Below, in pieces: positions 26,138-38,239 of a DNA stretch of 64,000 nucleotides (position 1 is its first letter; every line of letters starts with the position of its first letter). A program made the translations under genes and the position numbers. Source of the stretch: Pseudooceanicola nanhaiensis DSM 18065 (GTDB lineage Bacteria; Pseudomonadota; Alphaproteobacteria; Rhodobacterales; Rhodobacteraceae); contig NZ_JHZF01000013.1 of NCBI RefSeq assembly GCF_000688295.1, positions 310,001 to 374,000 on the forward strand, in the 5' to 3' direction. A model generated the notes under the pieces. The model was given only the letters and a program-made list of their open reading frames with translations. It did no database searches and was not told the DNA's origin.

Positions 26138-26187
26138 ACGGCGGGGACTGACCGCAAAGGCACATACCGCGCCGTATGGCGCTTGCG

Positions 26188-27759
26188 CTATTTCACCCAG
26201 ACCTCGACCCGGCGGTTTGCCTTGGCACCCCATGTGCTGTCGTCGCAGGCCATGGGCATCGCCTCGCCAAAGGCGTCCACCTCCAGCCTGACGCGGGTCT
26301 CGTCCATCGTCTCGGCCGCCGACAGGACCGCGCGGCGCACGCCTTCGGCGCGGGTGCGGGCGATCCGGGCATTGCTCTCGGCACGGCCCTTGCCATCCGA
26401 GAAACCGATGAAGACCAGCCGCCGGCCATCGAACTGCCCGGTCTCGAGGTCGGCGGCCAGACGGCGGATGTTCGACCGGGATTGCGCGTCCAGTTCGGTC
26501 GATCCGGGCTCGAAGCGGAACGACAGCGTCAGGCGGCGGAGGGGCCTCAGCACCGCGACCATACGCCTGAGTTCGGAAATCGTGACCTCGGTCCCGGCCA
26601 GGGCGATGGCGTTGGCGAAACGGTCGCCCTGATCGGTGATCGGTATCTCCTCCGGCGTCTGGTCGATGAACCCCGCACGGCGGATGACCAGCTGGGCCGC
26701 ATCGCTGCGCGTGTAGTCGAGGAAGGCGCGCGCGATCTGCGGCAGGCGACGGGCAGGAGTGTAGAGGAAGACCGGCGCGGTCAGCGGGTAATCCTCGGTC
26801 TTGGCATTGCGCCGCGTCGCCTGCATCGCGAAACCGCAGGCACCGGAAAGGCCGAGCGGCACCGCGTTCCCGGTCTCGGACGTGGTGGAGAGCGCGAGGG
26901 CGAAGGGGTCCTGGATCACGGCGGCCGTCAGCGCCCGGTCCGAGGGGTGGCGGACGACATCGGCGCGCAGGGTGGCGCCGACGGGGGCGAGCAGCCGGTC
27001 CTCCACCGCCTGAGCCAGACCGGCGACGGGGTCGCGCAGGTGCACGGAGATCGGCGCCTCGGGGCCGCCGAGCCGGGACCAGCTGGTGATCTCGCCCGAG
27101 AAGACCGCGGCGAGGTCCGGGACGGAGATGGCGCGCACCGGATTGTCCGGCGCCACGATCGGCACCAGCGCATCCAGCGCCAGAACCCTCACCCGGCCGG
27201 CCGCGCGCATGTCGCCCATGCCGGCCTCCCATGCGCGCTCGGCCTCTGCCTCGCGGATTTCGCGCAGGGACATGACGATGTCCGCCTCGTTGGCGAGCAG
27301 GTCGGCGAAGCCTTCGTCGGTGTTGGTGGAATGGATCAGCACGCGGGCCGCCGGGCGGCCGCTCTCGGCCACGGCCAGGGTGTAGAGCACCCGCTGGCCG
27401 GGCCGTTCCTCACGCGTGACGGCAAAACCGCTGCGCAGCGCGAAGCCCTCGATCAGCGCGGGCAGCAGCACCTCGCCCGCGGCGGCGGCGCCCGAGATGC
27501 GCAGCTCGGCGACATAGGTTTCGAGGTCCGGGCAGCCCGGCCCGTCGCAGTTCACGCCCGAGCCGTCGACGGTCAGCTCTCCATAGGCGGTGTCGACCCG
27601 GTAGAATTCGCCATCGAACCCGAGCAGCGTGCCGGCGATCTCGACCTTGCCGTCGCGGGAGATGAGCGTCACGTCCTGCGCCGCCAGTGGCAACGGCAGG
27701 AGCAGCATCATCCAGAAAAGAACTTGTGCGGCGAAGCTCGCCGCACAGGACACTTGCAT
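26188..27759 (-). CDS. Periplasmic phosphate-binding-like domain fused to an OmpA C-terminal domain
   Basis: A 523-residue exported protein. Residues 1-28 are a signal peptide (core VLFWMMLLLPLPLAAQ). Residues about 80-385 resemble a PstS-like type-2 periplasmic-binding domain, including VPIVAPDNPVRAISVPDLAA and VFSGEITSWSRLGG, the segment PstS homologues use, and PVFLYTPARRLPQIARAFLD. Residues about 400-523 are an OmpA-type peptidoglycan-binding domain (LSFRFEPGSTELDAQSRSNI, FIGFSDGKGRAESNARIART, NRRVEVWVK). The combination suggests a binding protein held to the cell wall rather than an ABC transporter subunit; no permease is adjacent. It lies 22 bp downstream of the unknown gene at 27782 and probably shares its transcript. 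Confidence 0.82.
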   Translation of the reverse strand: MQVSCAASFAAQVLFWMMLLLPLPLAAQDVTLISRDGKVEIAGTLLGFDGEFYRVDTAYGELTVDGSGVNCDGPGCPDLETYVAELRISGAAAAGEVLLPALIEGFALRSGFAVTREERPGQRVLYTLAVAESGRPAARVLIHSTNTDEGFADLLANEADIVMSLREIREAEAERAWEAGMGDMRAAGRVRVLALDALVPIVAPDNPVRAISVPDLAAVFSGEITSWSRLGGPEAPISVHLRDPVAGLAQAVEDRLLAPVGATLRADVVRHPSDRALTAAVIQDPFALALSTTSETGNAVPLGLSGACGFAMQATRRNAKTEDYPLTAPVFLYTPARRLPQIARAFLDYTRSDAAQLVIRRAGFIDQTPEEIPITDQGDRFANAIALAGTEVTISELRRMVAVLRPLRRLTLSFRFEPGSTELDAQSRSNIRRLAADLETGQFDGRRLVFIGFSDGKGRAESNARIARTRAEGVRRAVLSAAETMDETRVRLEVDAFGEAMPMACDDSTWGAKANRRVEVWVK

Positions 27760-27781
27760 GTGATTGACCTCGGCCGTCGCC

Positions 27782-28813
27782 CTACCTGCCTGCGATCTTC
27801 AGGTCATTGACCGGGCTTTTCAACACCAGAAAGCCCCCGACGGAGTCGCAGTCCGGCATCGGCAGGGTGACCTGTTGCGGCGCCGCACGTTCGCCTTCGC
27901 GGATCCGGGTGATCGTCGCCGTGACCTCTCCGTCGCAGGTCGCGCGGAGCACCTCGGCCTCGACCGACATGGCGACCTCGCCCGCCTTGAGCGAGGTGCC
28001 GCTCGGGTAGGAATAGACCTGCGCAAGGTCCGCATCCGGCAGCGACGGGTCGCCCAGCATCATCAGGAAGCCGCCCTCGCCCCGCGCGGCCACGGCGGGA
28101 TCGCGGGGCGCGCCGGCCCAGACATGGCCCTCGTCCTCGTAACCCGCGCCGAATTCCAGCGCGTGCAGGGTCAGCCCGGTGCGCCCTTCGGTCTGAAGGA
28201 CTATGCGGTCGTAGAAGAGGACGGAGCCGACCTGGGTCGTGGCCTCGGCCCCGGTCCCGTCGGGCAGGGTGGCGGTGAAGACGGCCGTTTCGGCCAGCGC
28301 GGGCACGGCGATCTCGATCCGGCCGTCGCTGTCGGTCAGCTCGCCGAATTCCATGCCCTCGTGGGCAAAGGAGACGCGGGTGTAGGGCGCGCAGTTCGCC
28401 GAGAAGCTGAGGGTCACGAGCGCGGCGACCGAGCTCTGCGCGGCCAGTTCGACACGGCACTCCGCGGGGCCCGACTCGTCCGCGGGCGCCTCGGTGATCG
28501 AGGCGACGGCGGGGGCGCCGGGCAGGCGGTCGGCCCCCGGTTCGGGCATCGTGTCGAGCCGCGGCGCGGAGGTCGGCGCCGCGAGCGGGCGTGCGGTAGA
28601 CGCGCCGGTCTCGGGCAGGGAGGAGGTGAGGGTGATCCCCGACAGCGCCATCGGGGCGGGCTCCGAGGGCGCGTCGGTCAGGACAACGGAGGCAGCCGGC
28701 GCCGCGGCATGACCGGGCTGACCGGCGCCCATCTGCATGAAGAAACCCGCGGCGGCGGCGGTTCCCACGGCGCCGGCGGCGATCAGTACCTTGCGTGCCA
28801 CGCTACCCTCCAT
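27782..28813 (-). CDS. Exported protein of unknown function downstream of secA
   Basis: A 343-residue protein with an N-terminal hydrophobic segment (VLIAAGAVGTAAAAGFFMQM) acting as signal or anchor, an Ala/Pro-rich low-complexity stretch to about residue 115, and a beta-rich C-terminal region with four cysteines (AECRVEL, FSANCAPY, RATCDGEV, MPDCDSVG). No catalytic motif is recognisable. Relatives are, as I recall, labelled translocase only from their position next to secA; nothing here supports that. The ATG at 28813 is the longest start, but a GTG at 28801 sits right after GGAGGGTAGC and is an equally good candidate. The PBP-OmpA gene follows after 22 bp, suggesting a shared envelope role. 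Confidence 0.75.
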   Translation of the reverse strand: MEGSVARKVLIAAGAVGTAAAAGFFMQMGAGQPGHAAAPAASVVLTDAPSEPAPMALSGITLTSSLPETGASTARPLAAPTSAPRLDTMPEPGADRLPGAPAVASITEAPADESGPAECRVELAAQSSVAALVTLSFSANCAPYTRVSFAHEGMEFGELTDSDGRIEIAVPALAETAVFTATLPDGTGAEATTQVGSVLFYDRIVLQTEGRTGLTLHALEFGAGYEDEGHVWAGAPRDPAVAARGEGGFLMMLGDPSLPDADLAQVYSYPSGTSLKAGEVAMSVEAEVLRATCDGEVTATITRIREGERAAPQQVTLPMPDCDSVGGFLVLKSPVNDLKIAGR

Positions 28814-28873
28814 GGCGAAACATTCCGATCATAGTATGAAACCGGAAAGGGGCCGAGCTATGGCTGGCGCGGG

Positions 28874-28895
28874 CACGCAATGCGGCCATTGCGTG
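28874..28895. repeat. Perfect 9-bp inverted repeat between secA and the next gene
   Basis: CACGCAATG (28874-28882) and CATTGCGTG (28887-28895) flank CGGC. No T run follows on either strand, so this may be a weak terminator, an mRNA-processing hairpin after secA, or a protein-binding site. Confidence 0.45.
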
Positions 28896-28930
28896 ACCCG
28901 GAATCATCACAATGACCGCGAGGCCAAGGC

Positions 28931-31636
<2,706 letters not shown>

Positions 31637-31824
31637 GACAATTCCGATCCGGTCGTTGACGACATCGTGCGAAAGCGCGGGGTTGTCTGGCTTCGGCCCC
31701 GCCCATAGAACGGGCCGGAATGGCCACCCGCGCCTTTAACACAAGGCGATGTAAGGGTGGGACCCATGACTGTCAACGCTGGGCGCCGGGGCATCCGGTC
31801 GCGTGGCACGAAGGAAGGAACACC

Positions 31825-32724
31825 ATGCCGACCACCAACATGATCCGGGCCGGTCTTGCCGCCGCCCTGCTTGCCGCGCCGCTGCCGCTCTGGGCGCAGA
31901 GCGAGACCCCGACCGAAACGCCCTCCGAAACGCCGGGCGCCGCGGTCGAGTCCGCTGACATCGATACCGTCGTGGCCACCGTCAACGGCACGGAGGTCAC
32001 GCTGGGCCAGATGATCGTCCTGCGCTCCGCCCTGCCGCAGCAATACAACCAGCTGCCGCCCGAGGTCCTGTTCAAGGGCATCCTCGACCAGCTCGTCCAG
32101 CAGATCCTGCTCGAACAATCCTACGAGGGCGAGACGCCGAAAGCCGTGGCCCTGTCGCTCGAGAACGAGCGGATGGCCCGCATGGCCGGTGTCGCGATCG
32201 AGGAGTTCCTGAAGACCGCCGTGACCGACGAGCAGATCCAGGCCGCCTATGACGAGAAGTACGCGGAAACCGAGGGCAAGGAATACAAGGCCCGCCACAT
32301 CCTGGTCGAGACCGAGGACGCGGCCCGCGAGCTGATCTCCCAGCTCGACGACGGCGCCGACTTCGCCAAGCTCGCGCAGGACAATTCGACCGGCCCGTCC
32401 GGCCCGAACGGCGGCGACCTCGGCTGGTTCGGCCCCGGCATGATGGTGAAACCCTTCGAGGAGGCGACCGTCGCGCTCGAGCCCGGCGCCTACACCAAGG
32501 ACCCGGTCGAGACCCAGTTCGGCTGGCACGTCATCCTGCTGGAAGACGTCCGCGACCAGGCCGCTCCGGCGCTGGACGACGTCCGGGCCGAGATCGAGGC
32601 CGAGCTCCAGAACGCCGCGGTCGAGGCGCATATTGACGCGCTGACCGAAAAGGCTGAAATCGATCGCAGCGGCGCCGAGAGCATCGACCCTGCGCTGCTG
32701 TCGAACATGGACCTCGTGGAGTAA
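31825..32724 (+). CDS. Periplasmic parvulin-type peptidyl-prolyl isomerase
   Basis: A 299-residue exported PpiC/SurA-type foldase. Residues 1-25 are a signal peptide (AGLAAALLAAPLPLWAQ), followed by a SurA-like N-domain (TVVATVNGTEVTLGQMIVLR) and a rotamase domain from about 175 (ARHILVETEDAARELI, STGPSGPNGGDLGWFGPGMM, VETQFGWHVILLED). It helps outer-membrane or periplasmic proteins fold. The start at 31825 follows AAGGAAGGAACACC. It is divergent from secA and is followed after 7 bp by argJ; the secA-parvulin-argJ-mutT order is one I know from related genera. Confidence 0.93.
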   Translation: MPTTNMIRAGLAAALLAAPLPLWAQSETPTETPSETPGAAVESADIDTVVATVNGTEVTLGQMIVLRSALPQQYNQLPPEVLFKGILDQLVQQILLEQSYEGETPKAVALSLENERMARMAGVAIEEFLKTAVTDEQIQAAYDEKYAETEGKEYKARHILVETEDAARELISQLDDGADFAKLAQDNSTGPSGPNGGDLGWFGPGMMVKPFEEATVALEPGAYTKDPVETQFGWHVILLEDVRDQAAPALDDVRAEIEAELQNAAVEAHIDALTEKAEIDRSGAESIDPALLSNMDLVE

Positions 32725-32731
32725 GCAGCCA

Positions 32732-33958
32732 ATGGGCAAGTATCCCGTCTCTCCCCTCGCACCCGCCGCCTTCCCGGAGCTTCCGGTGATCCGCGGCGCC
32801 TCCTTCGCCACAGTGGCGGCGGGGGTCCGATATGCGGGGCGGACGGACGTGATGCTGGCCCTGCTGGCCCCCGGCACGCAGATGGCGGGGGTCTTCACCC
32901 GGTCCTCCACGCGCTCGGCCCCGGTGCTCGACTGCCAGGCCAAGATCGGCGGCGACAGCGAGGCCGGCGCGGCGATCGTCGTGAACTCGGGCAATGCCAA
33001 CGCCTTCACCGGCAAGAACGGCGTCACCGCCACGGAGGCCGTCACCAGGGGGGCCGCCGAGGCGCTCGGCCTGCCGGTGGAGCGCATCTTCACCTCCTCG
33101 ACCGGCGTGATCGGCGAGAAGCTCCCCGCCGAACGGATCACCGCCAAGCTGGACGAGCTGAAGGCGGCGCTGGACGAAGCTGCGATCGCGGTGGCGGCGA
33201 AGGCCATAATGACCACCGACACCTATCCCAAGGGCGCCGCGGCCGAGGTCTCGATCAACGGCGAGACCGTGAAGATCGCCGGGATCGCCAAGGGCTCCGG
33301 CATGATCGAGCCCGACATGGGCACGATGCTGGTCTACATCTTCACCGACGCCAGGATCGCCCGCCCGGCCCTGCAGGACATGGTCTCCGCGATCTCCGAC
33401 AAGACCTTCAACTGCATCACCGTGGACAGCGACACCTCGACCTCCGACACGCTCCTGATGGCCGCCACCGGCGCCTCGGGCGTCTCGGTCGAGGCGGGCA
33501 ATGCGGCGTTCGAAGAGGCGCTGCACGGCGTCATGCTCGACCTCGCGCAGCAGGTCGTGAAGGACGGCGAGGGCGCGACGAAATTCGTCGAGGTCACCGT
33601 GACCGGTGCGCGCTCGGATGAAGAGGCGCGCATCCACGCCAAGTCCATCGCGAACTCGCCGCTGGTGAAGACAGCCATCGCCGGCGAGGATCCGAACTGG
33701 GGCCGGATCGTCATGGCGATCGGCAAGTCCGGGGCGGAGGCCGACCGCGACCTCATCACCATCCGCTTCGGCGACGTGCTGGTGGCCGAGAAGGGCTGGG
33801 TCGCCGAAAGCTACCGCGAGGAAGACGGCGCGGCCCACATGAAGGGGCAGAACCTCTCGATCTCGGTCGATCTGGGCCTGGCCGAGGGCGCGGCCACGGT
33901 CTGGACCTGCGACCTGACCCACGGCTACATCGACATCAACGCCGATTACCGCTCGTGA
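32732..33958 (+). CDS. argJ: Bifunctional ornithine acetyltransferase / N-acetylglutamate synthase
   Basis: A 408-residue ArgJ, which recycles the acetyl group from N-acetylornithine to glutamate in arginine synthesis. The precursor self-cleaves before a Thr nucleophile; here the site reads PDMGTMLVY with Gly197-Thr198, where the usual residue before Thr is Ala. Other conserved regions are VVNSGNANAFTG, TSSTGVIGEKLP, KGSGMIEP and EDPNWGRIVMAIGKSG. The start at 32732 is 7 bp after the isomerase stop, so these genes are co-transcribed. Its stop overlaps the mutT start (GTGA). Confidence 0.97.
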   Translation: MGKYPVSPLAPAAFPELPVIRGASFATVAAGVRYAGRTDVMLALLAPGTQMAGVFTRSSTRSAPVLDCQAKIGGDSEAGAAIVVNSGNANAFTGKNGVTATEAVTRGAAEALGLPVERIFTSSTGVIGEKLPAERITAKLDELKAALDEAAIAVAAKAIMTTDTYPKGAAAEVSINGETVKIAGIAKGSGMIEPDMGTMLVYIFTDARIARPALQDMVSAISDKTFNCITVDSDTSTSDTLLMAATGASGVSVEAGNAAFEEALHGVMLDLAQQVVKDGEGATKFVEVTVTGARSDEEARIHAKSIANSPLVKTAIAGEDPNWGRIVMAIGKSGAEADRDLITIRFGDVLVAEKGWVAESYREEDGAAHMKGQNLSISVDLGLAEGAATVWTCDLTHGYIDINADYRS

Positions 33959-34353
33959 AGACCGTCCTCGTCTCTGCCGTCGCGCTGATCGACGTCGACG
34001 GGCGCATCCTCCTGACCCAGCGGCCCGAGGGCAAATCCCTCGCCGGCCTCTGGGAGTTTCCGGGCGGCAAGGTCGAACCGGGCGAGACGCCCGAGGCCGC
34101 GCTGATCCGGGAACTGCAGGAGGAGCTTGGCATCGACACCTGGCAGAGCTGCCTCGCGCCGCTGACCTTCGCCTCGCACAGCTACGAGGATTTCCATCTG
34201 CTGATGCCGCTCTTTGCCTGCCGGAAGTGGAACGGCACGCCGCAGGGAAAGGAAGGTCAGGCGCTGAAATGGGTGCGTTCGAAGGACCTCAGATCCTACC
34301 CGATGCCGCCCGCCGACGAGCCCCTCATCCCGATTCTCCGCGACTGGGTCTGA
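33955..34353 (+). CDS. mutT: 8-oxo-dGTP diphosphatase (NUDIX)
   Basis: A 132-residue NUDIX hydrolase. The complete Nudix box runs GGKVEPGETPEAALIRELQE then ELGI (G-x5-E-x7-R-E-x2-E-E-x-G), and TQRPEGKSLAGLWEFPGG before it is characteristic of MutT. It removes oxidised dGTP and so protects replication, complementing mutY elsewhere in this window. The start is GTG at 33955, overlapping the argJ stop, which implies translational coupling. A stem-loop follows at 34383-34404. Confidence 0.94.
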   Translation: MKTVLVSAVALIDVDGRILLTQRPEGKSLAGLWEFPGGKVEPGETPEAALIRELQEELGIDTWQSCLAPLTFASHSYEDFHLLMPLFACRKWNGTPQGKEGQALKWVRSKDLRSYPMPPADEPLIPILRDWV

Positions 34354-34382
34354 CACAACATCTTTCCAGTCCCGATGCCCCC

Positions 34383-34404
34383 TGCCCCGCATGTTGTCGG
34401 GGCA
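34383..34404 (+). terminator. Stem-loop downstream of mutT
   Basis: TGCCCCG (34383-34389) pairs with CGGGGCA (34398-34404) across an 8-nt loop, followed by a weak T-rich GTCGTGTGTCTTTT. Probably terminates the parvulin-argJ-mutT transcript. Confidence 0.55.
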
Positions 34405-34470
34405 GTCGTGTGTCTTTTGAACAAGATCACGCAGCGTCTCCTAAAATTTGAGCAGAGTTCAGATGCAAAC

Positions 34471-34500
34471 TTGGTGATTTGGCCAATGTTTTGGTGTAAT
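34471..34500 (+). promoter_or_regulatory. Candidate promoter of the 47-residue protein
   Basis: TTGGTG (34471-34476) and TGTAAT (34495-34500) with an 18-bp spacer lie about 40 bp upstream of the small gene in a conspicuously AT-rich stretch (about 34436-34520). The -10 matches consensus at 5 of 6, the -35 only at 3. Confidence 0.35.
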
Positions 34501-34541
34501 TCTGTCGTTACATTTCCTTTGTGGGGAGGAAAGAAGGGACC

Positions 34542-34685
34542 ATGCAGAGAACAATCACCGTGGGGAACTACGTGTCGGTGCAAGGCACGTTCGTTCGTCA
34601 ACTGCCCGACGGCCGGATCGAAGTCCGCGTCGGGGACAAGATCTTCGCAGGCTTGCCTGTGACCCGCCAGACCACGGCGGCCTGA
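34542..34685 (+). CDS. Conserved-looking 47-residue protein of unknown function
   Basis: ATG at 34542 with a strong AGGAAAGAAGGGACC in front opens a 47-residue frame ending at TGA 34683-34685. The protein starts MQRTITVGNYVSVQGTFVRQ and continues LPDGRIEVRVGDKIFAGLPV, a beta-strand-rich pattern with no signal peptide or membrane segment, perhaps a small SH3-like barrel. Codon use matches the neighbours, and the gene has its own AT-rich upstream region and a terminator 45 bp downstream, so it is probably a monocistronic microgene. I recall near-identical small proteins in other Rhodobacterales, which cannot be verified here. Function unknown. Confidence 0.75.
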   Translation: MQRTITVGNYVSVQGTFVRQLPDGRIEVRVGDKIFAGLPVTRQTTAA

Positions 34686-34729
34686 TCAGGACGACCCCGG
34701 CGCCGCAGGGTGCCGGACCGGACGACGCC

Positions 34730-34764
34730 AGGGCGGTCCCCTTGGGGTCCGCCCTTCGCTTTTC
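34730..34764 (+). terminator. Terminator downstream of the 47-residue protein gene
   Basis: AGGGCGGTCCCC (34730-34741) pairs with GGGGTCCGCCCT (34744-34755), one T-T mismatch, loop TT, followed by TCGCTTTTC. Confidence 0.7.
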
Positions 34765-34823
34765 CGCTGGCCCGCGCCGCGCCAACCGCTAGGATCGCGC
34801 GGGGAGGCGGCAGGCAGCATTCC

Positions 34824-35687
34824 ATGGACATCCTTCTGGTTCTGACCGCCCTCGCGGCAGCGGTCTTCTACGCCTTCGGCATCGTGCTGGCGCCGCTTGG
34901 CCTGCGGGTCGCGCCGCCGGTCGCCGGGGGTGCCGTCTCGGTCCCCTCCTCCGCGCTCTTCTTCCTCTGCCTTGCGCCCTTCACCATTGATGTCGGCAGC
35001 TACGATCCGCACGGACTTGCGCTCTTCACGCTGGCGGGCGCGTTCTTTCCCGCCGTGGTGACCCTGCTGAACTTCGCCGGGAACGTCCGTCTCGGGCCGA
35101 ACCTCGTCGGCGCGCTCGGCAACCTCACCCCGCTCTTCGCGGTGGCGATCGCGGCGGTCCTCCTGGGCGACGTCCCGGGCCCGTGGCAGGTGCTGGGCAT
35201 CCTCGCGGTCTGCGGCGGCCTGCTGATGCTGGCGCTCGAGCGGATGCGCCTGCACGCCGGGGCCGCGCTCTGGGTGCTGATGCTGCCGCTCGCCGCGGCC
35301 GTGCTGCGCGGGGCGGCGCAGCCGATCGTGAAGCTGGGTCTGGAAAGCTGGCCCGACGCCTTCGCGGCGACGACGGTGGGCTACGTCGCCTCGGCCATCG
35401 TGCTGGTGTCGGTGCGGCGCGTCGTCTCTCCGGCGCCGCTGCCACGGGACCCCCGCGTGCTGTGGTACTGCGTGATCGGCCTGTGCAACGGGCTTTCGGT
35501 GGTCTTCCTCTACACCGCCCTCACCCACGGACCGGTGACGGTCGTGGCCCCGCTCATGGCGACCTATCCGCTGATCGTGATGGGATTGAACCGCGTCATC
35601 CACGGCGACCGGGCGCTGACCCCGACGACATTCGCCGGGATCGCCATATCGGTCGCCGGGGTGGCGGTGGTGCTGGCCGCCGGATGA
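34824..35687 (+). CDS. DMT-superfamily (EamA) transporter
   Basis: A 287-residue membrane protein with about ten hydrophobic segments in two repeated halves, each an EamA domain: the first ends around ALERMRLHAG and the second runs from about residue 150. LGPNLVGALGNLTPLFAVAI and THGPVTVVAPLMATYPLIVM are the matching loop-helix elements of the two repeats. Such carriers export amino acids or other metabolites; the substrate is unknown. The start at 34824 follows GGGGAGGCGGCAGGCAG. The gene converges on infB 27 bp downstream with no clear terminator. Confidence 0.88.
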   Translation: MDILLVLTALAAAVFYAFGIVLAPLGLRVAPPVAGGAVSVPSSALFFLCLAPFTIDVGSYDPHGLALFTLAGAFFPAVVTLLNFAGNVRLGPNLVGALGNLTPLFAVAIAAVLLGDVPGPWQVLGILAVCGGLLMLALERMRLHAGAALWVLMLPLAAAVLRGAAQPIVKLGLESWPDAFAATTVGYVASAIVLVSVRRVVSPAPLPRDPRVLWYCVIGLCNGLSVVFLYTALTHGPVTVVAPLMATYPLIVMGLNRVIHGDRALTPTTFAGIAISVAGVAVVLAAG

Positions 35688-35714
35688 GGCGGCCAGCGGG
35701 GCGGGACGCCGGGC

Positions 35715-38222
35715 TTACGCCAGCGTCCGCGCCACTTCCTCGCGGGTGAAGATCTCGATGACGTCGCCGGGGCGGATGTCGTCGTAGTTCTCGAAGGCCA
35801 TGCCGCATTCCTGGCCCGACTGGACCTCGGCGACTTCGTCCTTGAAGCGCTTCAGCGTCTTCAGCGTGCCTTCGTGGATCACCACGTCGTCCCGCAGCAG
35901 GCGCACACCGGCCGAGCGCCGTGCGACGCCCTCGGTGACCAGGCAGCCGGCGACCTTGCCGACGCCCGTGACCTTGAAGACTTCCTTGATCTGCGCGTAG
36001 CCGATGAAGTGCTCGCGGATCTCGGCGCTGAGCAGGCCCTCGGCCGCCGCCTTCACGTCATCCACGAGGTCGTAGATCACGCTGTAATAGCGGATTTCCA
36101 CGCCCTTCTGGTTCGCCGACTGGCGGGCAGGCGCATTGGCCCGGACGTTGAAGCCGAAGACCGGCGCGCCCGAGGCTTCGGCAAGGCCGATGTCGCTCTC
36201 GGTGATGGCGCCGACGCCCGAGTGCAGCACGCGGACGCGCACCTCCTCGTTGCCGATCTTCTCCATCGCCTGAACGATCGCCTCGGCCGAGCCCTGCACG
36301 TCCGCCTTGACGAGGATCGGCAACTCGGTGACGTCCTTGTCGTCCTTGGCCTTCTGCATCAGCTGTTCGAGCGTGGTGGCCGCACCGGCTGCCGCGCGCT
36401 TGTCCTTGGCGGCCTGCGCACGGTACTCGGCGATCTCGCGGGCCTGCGCCTCGGTCTCGACGACGTTCAGGACGTCGCCGGCCTCGGGCGTGCCGTTGAG
36501 GCCGAGCACCTCGACCGGAACCGAGGGCCCGGCGATCTTCACGCGCTCGCCACGGTCGTTCTCCATGGCGCGGACCTTGCCCCACTGTTCGCCGACGACG
36601 AAGATGTCGCCCTGGTGCAGCGTGCCCTTCTGGACCAGCACGGTCGCGACGGGGCCGCGGCCCACGTCGAGCTGCGCCTCGATCACCGCGCCTTCGGCGT
36701 TGCGGTCGGGGTTGGCCTTGAGCTCGAGGATCTCGGCCTGCAGCGCGATGGATTCGAGCAGCTCGTCCAGGCCCTGGCCGGTGTGGGCCGAAACCTCGAC
36801 GTCCTGCACTTCACCGGACATCTTCTCGACGATGACCTCGTGCTGGAGCAGCCCGGCCCGGACCTTGTCCGGATCGGCCGCCGGCTTGTCGATCTTGTTG
36901 ATCGCGACGATCATCGGCACACCCGCCGCCTTGGCGTGGTTGATGGCCTCGACCGTCTGCGGCATGACGCTGTCATCCGCCGCCACCACGAGCACCACGA
37001 TGTCCGTCACCTGCGCGCCGCGCGAGCGCATCGAGGTGAAGGCCGCGTGGCCCGGCGTGTCGAGGAAGGTCAGCTTCTGGCCGGCCTCGGTCTCGACCTG
37101 GTAGGCGCCGATGTGCTGGGTGATCCCGCCGGCCTCGCCCGCGACGACCTTGGCGTTCCGGATCGCGTCCAGAAGCGAGGTCTTGCCGTGGTCGACGTGG
37201 CCCATGATCGTGATGACCGGGGCGCGCGGCTTCATGTCCTCGGGCTTGTCCTCGGAGGTCGTGATCACCTGCTCGACGTCGGAGTCGGAGACCCGGACGA
37301 TGCGGTGGCCGAATTCCTCGACGATCAGCTCGGCGGTGTCGGCGTCGATGGTCTGGTTCTGCGTGACCATCATGCCGTTCTGCATCAGCGCCTTGACGAC
37401 ATCGGCCACACGTTCGGCCATCCGGTTGGCAAGTTCGCCGACCATGATCGCCTCGGGGACCTGAACGTCACGCACGACCTTCTCGCGCTGGACGGGGCCG
37501 CCCATGGCTTTCTGGCGCGCACGCTCCTGCTTCCGCTTCATGGCGGCCATGGATTTCTGCCGGCCGCCCTCGCCGCCGAGCGCCTGGTTCAGCGTCAGCT
37601 TGCCCGAGCGGCGGTTGCCGTCGTCGCCACGGCCCTTGCCGCGGCCGCCGCGATCCTCGCGGTCGGCACGTTCCGGCGTCTTGGCCTTGGCCGGCGCGCC
37701 ACGACCGGCACCGCGGCCGGGCTGGTCCTCGCCGGGGGCCGGGGCGGGCGCGGCGGCAGCGGCAGCCGCGGCCTTCGCCGCATCTTCCGCCTCGCGCTTC
37801 TGGCGCTCCTCTTCCTCGGCCTTCGCCTTCAGGGCCTCTTCCCGCTCGCGTTCCTCGCGGGCCTTGGCTTCCATTTCCTCGCGGCGACGTTCGCGTTCTT
37901 CCTCGCGGGCCTTCTCCACGGCCTCGCGCTGCGCGGCTTCCTCGACCTCACGGGCCTTGGCGGCCTGAAGGGCCTTCAGCCGGCGCTCCATCTCGGCGTC
38001 GGAAATGCCCGCGGGGCGGCGCGACGGGTCGCCGAGGGGCGTGCCCCCGGGTCCGGTCTTGCCACCGCTCTGTCCGGGCTTCGTCGGCACCACGACACGC
38101 TTGCGCTTGGTCTCCACCACGACGTTCTTCGTCCGGCCATGGCTGAAGCTCTGCTTCACGTTCCCCGACCGGGGACCGCCGCCACGAACACCCAGAGTTT
38201 TCTTCCCGTCTTGGTCGCTCAT
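35715..38222 (-). CDS. infB: Translation initiation factor IF-2
   Basis: An 835-residue IF-2 GTPase that brings initiator tRNA to the 30S subunit. The long N-terminal part has Glu/Arg/Lys/Ala-rich helices (about residues 70-170) and a Gly/Arg-rich stretch. The G domain starts near 335 with [17 protein letters not shown], followed by [16 protein letters not shown] and NKIDKP. The C-terminal domains II-IV are complete and end [20 protein letters not shown]. It is the last gene of the rimP-nusA-ylxR-infB operon in this window, 17 bp after ylxR. Confidence 0.98.
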   Translation of the reverse strand: MSDQDGKKTLGVRGGGPRSGNVKQSFSHGRTKNVVVETKRKRVVVPTKPGQSGGKTGPGGTPLGDPSRRPAGISDAEMERRLKALQAAKAREVEEAAQREAVEKAREEERERRREEMEAKAREEREREEALKAKAEEEERQKREAEDAAKAAAAAAAAPAPAPGEDQPGRGAGRGAPAKAKTPERADREDRGGRGKGRGDDGNRRSGKLTLNQALGGEGGRQKSMAAMKRKQERARQKAMGGPVQREKVVRDVQVPEAIMVGELANRMAERVADVVKALMQNGMMVTQNQTIDADTAELIVEEFGHRIVRVSDSDVEQVITTSEDKPEDMKPRAPVITIMGHVDHGKTSLLDAIRNAKVVAGEAGGITQHIGAYQVETEAGQKLTFLDTPGHAAFTSMRSRGAQVTDIVVLVVAADDSVMPQTVEAINHAKAAGVPMIVAINKIDKPAADPDKVRAGLLQHEVIVEKMSGEVQDVEVSAHTGQGLDELLESIALQAEILELKANPDRNAEGAVIEAQLDVGRGPVATVLVQKGTLHQGDIFVVGEQWGKVRAMENDRGERVKIAGPSVPVEVLGLNGTPEAGDVLNVVETEAQAREIAEYRAQAAKDKRAAAGAATTLEQLMQKAKDDKDVTELPILVKADVQGSAEAIVQAMEKIGNEEVRVRVLHSGVGAITESDIGLAEASGAPVFGFNVRANAPARQSANQKGVEIRYYSVIYDLVDDVKAAAEGLLSAEIREHFIGYAQIKEVFKVTGVGKVAGCLVTEGVARRSAGVRLLRDDVVIHEGTLKTLKRFKDEVAEVQSGQECGMAFENYDDIRPGDVIEIFTREEVARTLA

Positions 38223-38239
38223 ATACGTCTTACATCCTT

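Noticed and set aside
23009-27232. A 1407-codon open frame antisense to polA and continuing into the next gene
   Set aside because: Low-complexity translation, no domain, and it spans two real genes of opposite orientation.
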